Part shown: positions 17,297-25,738 of the stretch, piece by piece
Layout of the letters: each line of letters begins with the position of its first letter
Numbering within the stretch: position 1 is the stretch's first letter
Assembly: GCF_025567085.1 (NCBI RefSeq)
Contig: NZ_JAOQJN010000003.1
Span: 186,001 to 250,000 of the forward strand
Reading direction: 5' to 3'
Source of the DNA: Bovifimicola ammoniilytica
GTDB lineage: Bacteria; Bacillota; Clostridia; Lachnospirales; Lachnospiraceae
DNA length: 64,000 bases
Position numbers and translations under genes: made by a program
The notes under the pieces: model-generated
The model's database searches: none
Seen by the model: only the letters and a program-made list of their open reading frames with translations
What the model was told of the DNA's origin: nothing

Positions 17297-18055
17297 TCAA
17301 CTTACTTTCTTGCCTTTTTCTCTGGCTATCACATATATTCTTTCACTGTCTTTTCTCACTGCATTTTTAGTAAATGCATCATAAGACGTTACATATTCCA
17401 GACCTGCCTCACTAATTAATTCCTTTATTCTATCCAGACAATATGCCCTTTGTATATGATTTTCCTCATATTTATCATATTTTCCATTTTCATCTTTAAT
17501 AAATAATGTTAAATCATATTCGTTAATATTTTCATCTTCATAAAATGTATTCTCCCAGATAAAGCTGCCTTCATCTCTATTCTCGGCAATTACCTGTTCA
17601 CCTATTGTCTCATATTTATGAATAGTATTCAAATCAAATATAAATATACCGCCAATATCTAAATAGTTATTTACTAACTTAAATACATCTCTCAAGTCTT
17701 CTTCCGTAGTCATATAATTCATCGAATCGCAAATACTTACAATTGCTCTGACTGTTCCGTATAATTCAAATTCTCTCATATCCTGATTAAGATAGAGAAT
17801 ATTATTTCCGGATTTCTCTTTCTTATCTAAAGCAACATTTAACATCTCTTCAGAATAATCTATGCCAATCATATCATATCCTTTATCTGCAAGTATTTCA
17901 GTAATACTTCCTGTTCCACATCCCAAATCGAGAACCAGACCATCTTTAATACCATATTCTTCTAAAAGATTTATAAGATATTTTCCCCATTCTTCATACG
18001 GAACATTATCCATAAACATATCATACACTTTTGCAAAACTTGAATATGCTTCCAT
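17297..18055 (-). CDS. Class I SAM-dependent methyltransferase
   Basis: A 252-residue protein starting MEAYSSFAKVYDMFMDNVPY. The SAM motif VLDLGCGTGSITEIL lies near residue 40, then IGIDYSEEML, and IVSICDSMNYM is motif IV. It resembles small-molecule or protein methyltransferases that often stand beside hslO in clostridia; substrate unknown. GGAG five bases before the ATG at 18055 decides the start. The element at 17149-17288 lies between it and hslO, which were probably adjacent before insertion. Confidence 0.85.
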   Translation of the reverse strand: MEAYSSFAKVYDMFMDNVPYEEWGKYLINLLEEYGIKDGLVLDLGCGTGSITEILADKGYDMIGIDYSEEMLNVALDKKEKSGNNILYLNQDMREFELYGTVRAIVSICDSMNYMTTEEDLRDVFKLVNNYLDIGGIFIFDLNTIHKYETIGEQVIAENRDEGSFIWENTFYEDENINEYDLTLFIKDENGKYDKYEENHIQRAYCLDRIKELISEAGLEYVTSYDAFTKNAVRKDSERIYVIAREKGKKVS

Positions 18056-18207
18056 ACTATCTCCATTTCTATTATACAATTAGAATATTATATTCCATAA
18101 GAATATACCCTATTTTTTTAATAAAAGCAACCTTGATTATTACACTATATTAACGTATAATCTTATGTAAATATCGTAACATAATTTAAAGAAAGCGAGG
18201 GATATTT

Positions 18208-19224
18208 TTGAAAAAGAATTTCATATATTCACATATTAGAAAAATATGTTTATATAGTTCTGCAATTTCATTATTTGCATTGATAATTATATATATCATA
18301 TTTGTACGTATTCCATTTTCAGAAGTATTTTCTCCGACTTCCATGTCCTATGCAACCTCTGCATCAACTGTATATAATTCCGGGGTTGAATACGTGGAGG
18401 TAACTCTTAACAATGCAAAATATACAGGCTATGACTGTATCAGACTAGGAAAAGTATATGGTTCTTATTACTATTGTCTTGTAAATAACAATTGTACATT
18501 TATACTTGTTAAAAACTCATCAAAGAACCCATTGCCCGATATAATCAATGACTACACTATCAAGGCAAGACTTGTACCATCGAATTCTCTATCAAAAAAA
18601 ATGTTTAAAGATTTCGCTAAAGATCTTAACTGGACAAAGGATGGACTAAAGAAAGTCTCTTCTGAAATTATAATTGACGAATTATCTTATCATATTGATG
18701 TTTATTTCTATCTTGCTGTTTATTTAGGAATTATGGCTCTTATCCTTGTAAGTTTTATTATTGTGAATATAATTTATATCGTAATGCCGGCTTTTCATCC
18801 TGCCTGCTTGAGTTTTAACCGTATTTCCCACGGAAAGCACTCTATTCATCACGTAAACTATGAATTGTCCTCAAGAGTGATTATGAAATCAGGAAATATA
18901 ACTTTAACAGAAAGCTATATTGTTGCAACAGGACTGTTTAACATTGAAATCGTACCGATAAGTAAAATCGTATGGGCATACGAACATAGTACATGGCATC
19001 ATTTTTTGTGGTTTAAAATGAAGCTTACTTACACTCTGCACCTTTTATGCGAGCATCATATTTATATCTACTCACCAAGAAATACTAAAGAGGATATCGA
19101 TGCTGTTATCCAGTATTTGCAGGATAATTATCCAAATATTATATTTAATTATTCAAAGGAGAATAAGAAACTGGCTCTATCAAGAATCAAACGCAGAGCC
19201 AGACGTAAATCACGAAATGTGTAA
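18208..19224 (+). CDS. Hypothetical membrane protein (DUF6709-like)
   Basis: A 338-residue protein with membrane segments near residues 14-32 and 170-195, an extracytoplasmic part between them, and a C-terminal cytoplasmic domain with SKIVWAYEHSTWHHFLWFKM and a very basic tail. I recognise no catalytic motif; the layout resembles DUF6709-type proteins of Lachnospiraceae. A TTG start at 18208 with GCGAGG upstream is used. Its 3' end lies only 12 bp from that of the histidine kinase on the other strand, with no clear terminator between. Confidence 0.55.
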   Translation: MKKNFIYSHIRKICLYSSAISLFALIIIYIIFVRIPFSEVFSPTSMSYATSASTVYNSGVEYVEVTLNNAKYTGYDCIRLGKVYGSYYYCLVNNNCTFILVKNSSKNPLPDIINDYTIKARLVPSNSLSKKMFKDFAKDLNWTKDGLKKVSSEIIIDELSYHIDVYFYLAVYLGIMALILVSFIIVNIIYIVMPAFHPACLSFNRISHGKHSIHHVNYELSSRVIMKSGNITLTESYIVATGLFNIEIVPISKIVWAYEHSTWHHFLWFKMKLTYTLHLLCEHHIYIYSPRNTKEDIDAVIQYLQDNYPNIIFNYSKENKKLALSRIKRRARRKSRNV

Positions 19225-19236
19225 ATCCTGAAAAAC

Positions 19237-20136
19237 TCAAATCAAAACAAATGTAGTATCTATTACCAGCTTATCATCTTCAATATGAGCTTCTATATTT
19301 CCATTTAGCTGCTCTGTAAATTCTTTGGCAATAGCAAGTCCTAATCCTGTGCTTCCCTTAGTTCTTGAAATGTCAGTTGTATAAAAATCATCAAAGATTC
19401 TGCCGGTATCCAAATCTTTATCAATTATTCTGTTTGTAAAGCTTATCCTTATTACATCTGCATTTTCAGAAATAACCTCAATTGTAAGATTACCTGAACC
19501 ATATTTTAATGCATTGCTGATAAGGTTTTCAAATATACGGCTTAACATCGTTCTATTAGTGGATATAGATATCTTATTATTAGAAGTTATGAAATCTACC
19601 TCTCTGTTTTCCTTTTTATAATCCTCATAGAAATTTCCTATACATTCTTCTAAAATTCCTATCAGATTAACTGTTTCTAACTCGATTTCCTTATTCGTAG
19701 TCAGAATTTTAGAAAACTCGAAAAACGAATCTACAAGTTCAGTCAGTCTCTTTAACCTGGCTTCAACTATCTTCATTTCACTAATTTTCTCATCTTCTGT
19801 TAAATCTGAATTCAATATCAGATCAGTATATCCCGCTGCTGAAGTCAAAGGAGTTCGTAAATCGTGTGAAATATTTCGCATCATTACCATAAGATTATTG
19901 TTCTTATGCTCTATTTCCGTTTTACGCTTCTGAATCTCCGACAGATACATATTGACAGCACTTACGAATTCCTTTAACTCTTTTGAATTAAATTCTGTAT
20001 GCAATATCCTGTTTGTATCATTAGACATTATAAAATCAAGTTCTTTTTTAAGCCTCTTAATCTCGGCTTTCTCAAGAAAAACATAGCATAAAATAAATGC
20101 TATTAAAATCACCAATACCACTATAATTGTTTTCAT
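19237..20136 (-). CDS. Sensor histidine kinase
   Basis: A 299-residue kinase with one or two N-terminal membrane segments and almost no sensor domain, as in intramembrane-sensing kinases of peptide-responsive systems. MMRNISHDLRTPLTSAAGY holds the phospho-His; ENLISNALKYGSG is the N box and GSTGLGLAIAKEF the G2 box. It is last in a minus-strand cluster: response regulator, ABC ATPase, ABC permease, a 515-bp palindrome, then this kinase. That grouping fits lantibiotic or bacitracin detoxification modules. Confidence 0.9.
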   Translation of the reverse strand: MKTIIVVLVILIAFILCYVFLEKAEIKRLKKELDFIMSNDTNRILHTEFNSKELKEFVSAVNMYLSEIQKRKTEIEHKNNNLMVMMRNISHDLRTPLTSAAGYTDLILNSDLTEDEKISEMKIVEARLKRLTELVDSFFEFSKILTTNKEIELETVNLIGILEECIGNFYEDYKKENREVDFITSNNKISISTNRTMLSRIFENLISNALKYGSGNLTIEVISENADVIRISFTNRIIDKDLDTGRIFDDFYTTDISRTKGSTGLGLAIAKEFTEQLNGNIEAHIEDDKLVIDTTFVLI

Positions 20137-20168
20137 ATGTTCCTATCCTGTTATCCAAATACTAAATT

Positions 20169-20683
20169 CTCAAACTTCACACAGACATATTGCAGTTTAT
20201 ATTCATCTATTAAAGTAAATTTGACAGATATAAATATCGAAACACCTTGCAAAAATTGTGTAAATTTGTAAGATGTCTTTTTCGGCTCAGATTTTGTGTA
20301 CATTCAACAGACATACTCCTAAGCCGAGCTGTCCGTCTATGGCATACACTTTCATATTTCCTTAATCTAGTGCGAGTAGATGCCATCCTCAGCAGAGGTT
20401 ATTACGGTGCAGTAAATCAAACGCACTTCGCTTGAACGGTGATTTACTGCACCGACCTTTTGCTTCAGATGGCATTAACTCGCACACGATACGTCATAAA
20501 TCAAGTGTATGTCATAGGCGGACACATCGGTTTAGGCGTATGGCATTGAATGAACTCAAATAATCAAAAGAGCCGAAAAAGATATCTACAAATTAGCAAT
20601 TCTTGCAAAAGTTTCAATATTTATATATGCAAATTTACTTAATACAGATGATTTAATTCTATTATGTCTGTGCAAAGTTTGAG
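20169..20683. repeat. 515-bp imperfect palindrome (giant inverted repeat)
   Basis: The intergenic gap between ABC permease and histidine kinase is one long inverted repeat. The outer end, CTCAAACTT..CACAGACATA (20169-20188), pairs with TATGTCTGTG..AAGTTTGAG (20664-20683). Further matched blocks are AGTAAATTTG, TATAAATAT, GCAA.AATTG, CTTTTTCGGCTC and CATACACTT. The tip is GGTGCAGTAAATCA (20406-20419) with TGATTTACTGCACC (20440-20453). Arms are about 240 bp, with roughly three quarters of positions pairing by eye. No gene is visible within. Confidence 0.85.
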
Positions 20684-20687
20684 TCCA

Positions 20688-21530
20688 TTATTTTATTTCT
20701 GATTTTCTAAATACATTATAGCCTAATATATTGAATACAACAATATATATTATCGCTAATGTAATTGATTTCATAATATACGAAAACGATGTGTCTGTTA
20801 TCAGATTGGACAACATAAACTGGTACTCGTATTCCATTATATGGTTAGACTTAATGCTAAATAATGATGAAACTCCCATTATGACTATCTGGGCTGCCAT
20901 AACAAATGGTATGGATACTGCATTGAATGCCGCTGTCTTTCTTAATAAAAATGCCATACATACTAACAGACTTATTATTCCACACATTATAGGCAGCTGT
21001 ACTAAAGTATATTTTGTAATCTTCTCAATTCCTGACGAAAATTTTGCACCATTTATTAATCTGTTAAATATATACGTCCCATAGTTATTCAACAATACCA
21101 GACCTATGCACAGCAGACAACAGGTAAATAATTTGGATAGATAATATTTCTTCTTAGATATTGCAGAGGATAATGTGTTCTTGGCTGTTGAATGTGATAA
21201 ATCTGTAACAAGCACCCCTACAACTATTATAATAAACATATAATATAGATTAACATTTGTACCGATTATGGCACTGTCAAGCGGATAACCATCAGTTTTC
21301 TTAAGTATTTTTCTGGTTTTGCTGATGCTATTAGTGACACTTAGTTCTAATCCTGTCTCATCATCAACCATTGAATCACCGGAAATCGTATCCGATGAGG
21401 TAAGCCCGATATATCCCGGCTGCATAACATATATACTTGAGCTTGCCATTATTACCGCTAACAATATAGCAAGATATATTCCTTTACCTCTGAACACTCT
21501 GTATAAATCAGCTTTTATCATATTTATCAT
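20688..21530 (-). CDS. ABC transporter permease
   Basis: A 280-residue membrane protein with six predicted helices and a large extracytoplasmic loop after helix 1 (about residues 35-85), the ABC-2 type layout of the antibiotic or lantibiotic exporters. Its ATG overlaps the ATPase stop codon (TAATG), so translation is coupled. The ATPase upstream and two-component genes on either side suggest a regulated resistance or export system. The 515-bp palindrome begins immediately after its stop. Confidence 0.82.
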   Translation of the reverse strand: MINMIKADLYRVFRGKGIYLAILLAVIMASSSIYVMQPGYIGLTSSDTISGDSMVDDETGLELSVTNSISKTRKILKKTDGYPLDSAIIGTNVNLYYMFIIIVVGVLVTDLSHSTAKNTLSSAISKKKYYLSKLFTCCLLCIGLVLLNNYGTYIFNRLINGAKFSSGIEKITKYTLVQLPIMCGIISLLVCMAFLLRKTAAFNAVSIPFVMAAQIVIMGVSSLFSIKSNHIMEYEYQFMLSNLITDTSFSYIMKSITLAIIYIVVFNILGYNVFRKSEIK

Positions 21531-22447
21531 TATTTAACACCGTCCTTTACAAGATTTTCGAAGTATTCTTCAAGTGAAATTCCAGCCTCATAGATACTTT
21601 TAACATCAACATTATTCTCAGCTAATACTTTGTTAACTTTAGCTGAATTATCTAGATAATCGTATATTCTTATTTCTTCATCATCAATTACCTTGTAATT
21701 ATCAACCTTTAAATCTTTCTCAAGCACAGTGGTAGCTTTCTTAACATCTAATACCTTAATTGCAATACATTTGCTACATTCTGCATCTAATTCCTCTTTT
21801 GAAATTTCTTTAATTATTCTGCCTTTATCTATAAAGCAGAAATGATTTGCCACAATATAGAGTTCTGATAAAATATGGCTTGAAATCATTATTGTTATTC
21901 CGTTTTCTTCATTTAATCTTGTAAATGTATCTCTTATACTTTTTATTCCCATTGGGTCTAATCCATTTATCGGCTCATCTAATATAATAAAGTCCGGATT
22001 ATCTAATATTGCAAATGCAATACCTAACCTCTGTTTCATTCCCAATGAAAAGCTCTTGAATTTTTTATTTCTCTGCTCCTCTAAATTAACGGTTTTAAGC
22101 GCTTTGTCTATCTGGCTTAAATCTACAATTCCTTTTTGAATTGCATAATATTTTAGATTCTGATAAGCTGTAAGATTCCCAAAAAAAGCAGGATTCTCAA
22201 TAAGGCATCCAACTCTTCTCTTAGATTCCGTTAATTCAACATCGCTTTTTCCAAACAATTCAAATTTGCCGCTACTTTTCTCAGTAAGCGTGGTTACCGT
22301 TTTCATAAGCGTTGTCTTACCTGCACCATTTCTTCCTATAAGTCCATATATGTCACCCTTATAGACCGTAATATTGGCATTGTCCAAGGCTACAAAATTT
22401 TTATACTTTTTCGTTAAGTTCTCTGTTTTTAATACTATATCTTTCAT
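21530..22447 (-). CDS. ABC transporter ATP-binding protein
   Basis: A 305-residue ATPase. Walker A is GRNGAGKTT (about residue 38), the signature is SLGMKQR (about 134), Walker B is FIILDEP and the switch region ends ISSHILSE. A C-terminal extension of about 90 residues after the core is usual in the BcrA/lantibiotic-export group. GGAGG lies twelve bases before the ATG. The gene overlaps the permease start and probably serves the same exporter. Confidence 0.92.
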   Translation of the reverse strand: MKDIVLKTENLTKKYKNFVALDNANITVYKGDIYGLIGRNGAGKTTLMKTVTTLTEKSSGKFELFGKSDVELTESKRRVGCLIENPAFFGNLTAYQNLKYYAIQKGIVDLSQIDKALKTVNLEEQRNKKFKSFSLGMKQRLGIAFAILDNPDFIILDEPINGLDPMGIKSIRDTFTRLNEENGITIMISSHILSELYIVANHFCFIDKGRIIKEISKEELDAECSKCIAIKVLDVKKATTVLEKDLKVDNYKVIDDEEIRIYDYLDNSAKVNKVLAENNVDVKSIYEAGISLEEYFENLVKDGVK

Positions 22448-22523
22448 AAGTATTTCTTCACCTCCAAGCCATATTATATAAAAGAAGTGTTAATTTACTC
22501 TTAAATCAAATCTTAATTAATTC

Positions 22524-23195
22524 TTAATTCTTCATCTTGTACCCGATTTTCCACACTGTTTCAATATATTCCTCATCAGGATTAGCTTTATTAAGCCGGT
22601 TTCTTATTTTACTGATATGGACATTAAGGGTATTATCATCTGCTGAATCTTCGTTATCCCATACACTTTCAATAAGATTATTCTTGGTATGCACATGATT
22701 CGGTCTTTCCATAAGTGTCCTAAGAATTTCAAATTCTATCTTAGGTAAAACGATATCTTTACCATTACATTTTATGGTATAATCATCTAAATTAAGTTCT
22801 ATATCTTTAAATGTCAGGTTTCTGCTCTGCCCTACATTATTCTTCTTTCTTAAATGTACTTTAATTCTGGCAAGTAACTCATTATTATTAAACGGCTTTG
22901 TTACATAATCGTCCGCACCTAACTCAAATAAATCTAACTTTTTATCCATATCGTGAATGGCCGTCGTAACAATAATAGGCACTTCACTTTTCGCCTGTAG
23001 TTCACCTATTATCTCTTCGCCATTTTTACCAGGAAGCATTAAATCTAAGATAATAAGAGAAATATCCTTATTATGCAATATCACTCCTTCTGTTCCAGAA
23101 TAAGCACTCATTACTTCATAACCATTTACTTTTAATAATTTCTGAAGCATCTCATTAATGTCTTTATCATCTTCGATAATCAATATTTTCTCCAT
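22524..23195 (-). CDS. OmpR/PhoB-family response regulator
   Basis: A 223-residue regulator: receiver domain (residues 1-115) with the acidic pair in IIEDDKD, phospho-Asp in IILDLMLPGKNG and the Lys in VTKPFNN, then a winged helix (LPKIEFEILRTLMERPNHV; DNTLNVHISKIRNRL as recognition helix). Three nearby starts exist; the ATG giving MEKILIIEDD is used, eight bases after AGG. It stands first in the cluster with ABC exporter and kinase and very likely controls that cluster. Confidence 0.92.
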   Translation of the reverse strand: MEKILIIEDDKDINEMLQKLLKVNGYEVMSAYSGTEGVILHNKDISLIILDLMLPGKNGEEIIGELQAKSEVPIIVTTAIHDMDKKLDLFELGADDYVTKPFNNNELLARIKVHLRKKNNVGQSRNLTFKDIELNLDDYTIKCNGKDIVLPKIEFEILRTLMERPNHVHTKNNLIESVWDNEDSADDNTLNVHISKIRNRLNKANPDEEYIETVWKIGYKMKN

Positions 23196-23299
23196 CATTT
23201 CCACCTGCCTTAAACTTTCATGAATATAAATTATATATATACGTAAAATTCTTTGTATGTAATCATATTAATTATATTTTAACATTTTAATCTTATTAT

Positions 23300-23410
23300 A
23301 GAATAAAGAATGTCGCTTGCGACATTCTCCGCTCCGCCGCAGTGCAATCCTCGCGGAGCGTTTTTTACTTACCAGTACAATTTCAAAGAAATTTCCTGGT
23401 AAGTAAAAAG
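23300..23410. repeat. Triple-hairpin intergenic repeat, copy 1
   Basis: Three successive hairpins: GAATGTCGC/GCGACATTC, CTCCGC/GCGGAG, and CTTACCAG/CTGGTAAG. The same order and nearly the same bases recur at 59796-59939, where about 34 extra bases lie in the middle hairpin. Both copies stand between a gene's 3' end and the next gene's promoter region. Confidence 0.8.
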
Positions 23411-23435
23411 ATGTCAACATAACATTGACATCTTT
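23407..23435 (-). terminator. Terminator after the SEC-C gene
   Basis: AAAGATGTCAA (23407-23417) pairs with TTGACATCTTT (23425-23435); on the minus strand it is followed by a T5 run. Confidence 0.85.
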
Positions 23436-23469
23436 AATATGTTCTTATTAATATTATAAATTAATAGTA

Positions 23470-23988
23470 TTATCTTCCACAACAGAATTTATATTTCTTT
23501 CCGCTTCCGCAAGGACAAGGATCATTTCTTCCGATTTTCTTCTCTTTAACTACTGTATGCGAAGATTTCTGCTCTTTATATAATTCTTTTCTTCTGTCTT
23601 CCGGAATAAGGTCATTCCATGCTTCAAGTGTATATAGCCACTCAGCTTTAGCTTCAACCATATTCTTATATAATAATTCTTTATCATATCCAAGATTAAC
23701 AACTGTATCTTCTGTCATTGTATCAATTGGATTCTCTTCTTTCAAGCTATCATTGATTCCATCAAGGAAACCAACCATAATTAATAATTCTACATCGTAT
23801 TTCTCAGCTAATTCTTTAACTGTTCCCTTTACTACCTCATCAGGATTGGCAAGAATTTTCTCATAAATTCCTTTCTCTAATACAAAGTAGTTTGCCCAGA
23901 ATCTATCACTTTCCTGTTTAGTTGTCTGTGATGAATAAGCAATTCCTCTCCAAGTCTCTAATAAAGTAAGCTGTTTTTGATCTTCCAT
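23470..23988 (-). CDS. SEC-C motif protein
   Basis: A 172-residue protein whose C-terminus, GRNDPCPCGSGKKYKFCCG, is the SEC-C zinc motif known from SecA. The N-terminal part (TLLETWRGIAYSSQTTKQESDRFWANYF) is helical, of unknown function. SEC-C proteins may bind SecB or ribosomes; here the role is not known. GGAGG six bases before the ATG gives MEDQKQLTLL; 13 upstream codons without a ribosome site are excluded. It is single, with its own terminator. Confidence 0.82.
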   Translation of the reverse strand: MEDQKQLTLLETWRGIAYSSQTTKQESDRFWANYFVLEKGIYEKILANPDEVVKGTVKELAEKYDVELLIMVGFLDGINDSLKEENPIDTMTEDTVVNLGYDKELLYKNMVEAKAEWLYTLEAWNDLIPEDRRKELYKEQKSSHTVVKEKKIGRNDPCPCGSGKKYKFCCGR

Positions 23989-24060
23989 TTTAATCCTCCA
24001 TGTCGGAGCAGTTTTTTTCAAGAACAACTGTCATATATTCTGACAGTGATAAAAGAATCC

Positions 24061-24560
24061 GTGGCTCCGTCACGAATTCTTATAATGTAACATTATATCG
24101 CATATGCATATATTTTTCAAGTATAGGATAGTTTCTTCACAAAATTTTGACATAATTTCTGATATATAAATATCGGAATATTAATCAACGACATATTCTT
24201 TTTAGAATATTTTCAGAGTATCTGTTAATACTATAAATGTATTACTAAAGTATAATATAAAATACTTATCCTCCCCTTTTTTAACAGACAGTCTATACGG
24301 CTGTCTGTTTTTTATTCTATAGTAACTGTTGTGTTACATTATAATATGAAAGATGTATTTCCTATAAATTAAAAACCCTATCAGGCAGAATACACATCTC
24401 GCTGAGAGGTGTTTATAGCTTCGCTATCTGCTCGCACTCAAAGCAAAAGCTATGCTATTGCCAGACGTCAAGTGCAAAGGTACGTGAAACACACTTTCGT
24501 TATTGAAAATATAGGTGTTTTATCTTATAATACCTTATATGATTTAAATCAAGAATAGGA
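24061..24560. other. Long AT-rich intergenic region with hairpins
   Basis: No gene is seen in about 500 bp. It holds a plus-strand terminator (24283-24315) with no gene in front of it. At 24400-24480 it holds structured sequence with the block AGTGCGAGCAGATAGC (minus strand), which resembles AGTGCGAGTAGATGCC in the giant palindrome at 20370. Copy 5 of the palindromic element follows. Confidence 0.4.
24283..24315 (+). terminator. Plus-strand terminator without an upstream gene
   Basis: AACAGACAG (24283-24291) pairs with CTGTCTGTT (24301-24309) and runs into T6. A TTGACA lies about 135 bp upstream, so a short untranslated RNA is possible, but the -10 match is poor. Confidence 0.6.
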
Positions 24561-24564
24561 GATA

Positions 24565-24709
24565 GTGCTAAAATGTGCTGATGCACTTATTTTTCACATA
24601 GCTATTTGTTTCTGAGCGAAAGCAAATAGCTTTTATGGCAGATGAGAAATCGCCTGGGCGAATTTCTTATCGCCTCTTCTAGACAAGTTGCTCAGAAATG
24701 AGGATTAGT
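24565..24709 (+). repeat. RBS-duplicating palindromic element, copy 5 (145 bp)
   Basis: The element begins with AGGAGATAGTG and ends GCTCAGAAATGAGGATTAGT just before the ATG at 24710. It contains GCTATTTG/CAAATAGC and GAGAAAT/ATTTCT hairpins like copies 2 and 4. The GTG-started frame gives a 16-residue peptide (MLKCADALIFHIAICF) before a TGA. This copy is the only one on the plus strand, again directly ahead of a gene start. Confidence 0.75.
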
Positions 24710-25096
24710 ATGGACAAAGTTCTAAAAAAAATAAAACAAATTGCTGCAATTATTGCAATTATAATAATCTTATCGTTATATATTGTTACTCTGGTTTTAG
24801 CAATTATGAATAACTCATATACTCACAAATTCTTTTATGCATCGCTATATGCAACATTTTTTGTACCACTAATATTATATGTTTTCATATGGCTTGCAAA
24901 TGTATTTAGAAGTTATAATCCAAACTTAAACAAAAATGTTTCTGATACCAACAAGCATAATAATATTGATTCTTCAAAAACATCTTCAAATAACAGTAAA
25001 AATACTACTAATAAAAACAGTAATTTTACAAACTTTGACAATTCAAAGATTTTAAAGAACATTAATTCGAAATCAGATTCAAAATCAGATAAGTAA
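24710..25096 (+). CDS. Small membrane protein with Asn/Ser/Lys-rich tail
   Basis: A 128-residue protein with two membrane segments (residues 8-33 and 44-66) and a low-complexity tail rich in Asn, Ser and Lys. I do not recognise the family. GAGG six bases before the ATG at 24710 decides the start. Its last 12 bases overlap the 3' end of deoC on the opposite strand. Its ribosome site is supplied by the palindromic element just upstream. Confidence 0.5.
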   Translation: MDKVLKKIKQIAAIIAIIIILSLYIVTLVLAIMNNSYTHKFFYASLYATFFVPLILYVFIWLANVFRSYNPNLNKNVSDTNKHNNIDSSKTSSNNSKNTTNKNSNFTNFDNSKILKNINSKSDSKSDK

Positions 25097-25717
25097 TTTG
25101 CTGGTTCCTAGTCTATCAGCTCCTGCATCTATCATAGCCTCAACGGTCTCTATATCACGTATGCCGCCTGAGGCTTTTACTTTTAATCTGTCTTTAACAA
25201 CACCCTTCATTAATCTGACATCACTGACTGTTGCACCACCTGTACTAAAACCTGTGGAGGTCTTAACAAAATCCGCATTCGCATTTTCTGCGAGTTCACA
25301 TGCCTTAACTTTCTCTTCATCGGTTAAGAGACAGGTTTCTATGATTACTTTGAGTGTTTTATCAACGCATTCATTTCTGACAGCTTTAATGTCATTAAGA
25401 ACGTATTCGTAATCTTTATCCTTTAAAGCTCCCACATTTATTACCATATCGATTTCATCTGCACCATCTTCTATAGCTTTCTTAGTTTCAAATGCTTTAA
25501 CCTCGCTGCTTACAGCACCAAGTGGAAATCCCACAACTGTACATACTTTTACATCTGTTCCTTTAAGTCTTTCTGCCACCATTTTAGTACGATACTGATT
25601 AACACAAACAGAGGCTAATCCTTTTTGGACCGCCTCTGTAATCACTCTGTCAACTTGTGTTATATCAGCATCGGGTTTCAATATGGTGTGGTCAAAATAT
25701 TTTGCTATATTTTCCAT
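25085..25717 (-). CDS. deoC: Deoxyribose-phosphate aldolase
   Basis: A 210-residue TIM-barrel aldolase cleaving 2-deoxyribose-5-phosphate to glyceraldehyde-3-phosphate and acetaldehyde. The Schiff-base Lys lies in ADFVKTSTGFSTGGA, the second Lys in LKVKASGGIRD and the Asp in DEIDMVINVG. FDHTILKPDA is the typical N-terminus. GGAGG five bases before the ATG supports this start. It follows purA by 21 bp and is probably cotranscribed with it as part of nucleotide metabolism. Confidence 0.96.
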   Translation of the reverse strand: MENIAKYFDHTILKPDADITQVDRVITEAVQKGLASVCVNQYRTKMVAERLKGTDVKVCTVVGFPLGAVSSEVKAFETKKAIEDGADEIDMVINVGALKDKDYEYVLNDIKAVRNECVDKTLKVIIETCLLTDEEKVKACELAENANADFVKTSTGFSTGGATVSDVRLMKGVVKDRLKVKASGGIRDIETVEAMIDAGADRLGTSKLLI

Positions 25718-25738
25718 ATCTGCCTCCATGCCTAAATA

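Noticed and set aside
20247..20435. 62-codon open frame in the giant palindrome
   Set aside because: No ribosome site, and the DNA is explained by the inverted repeat.
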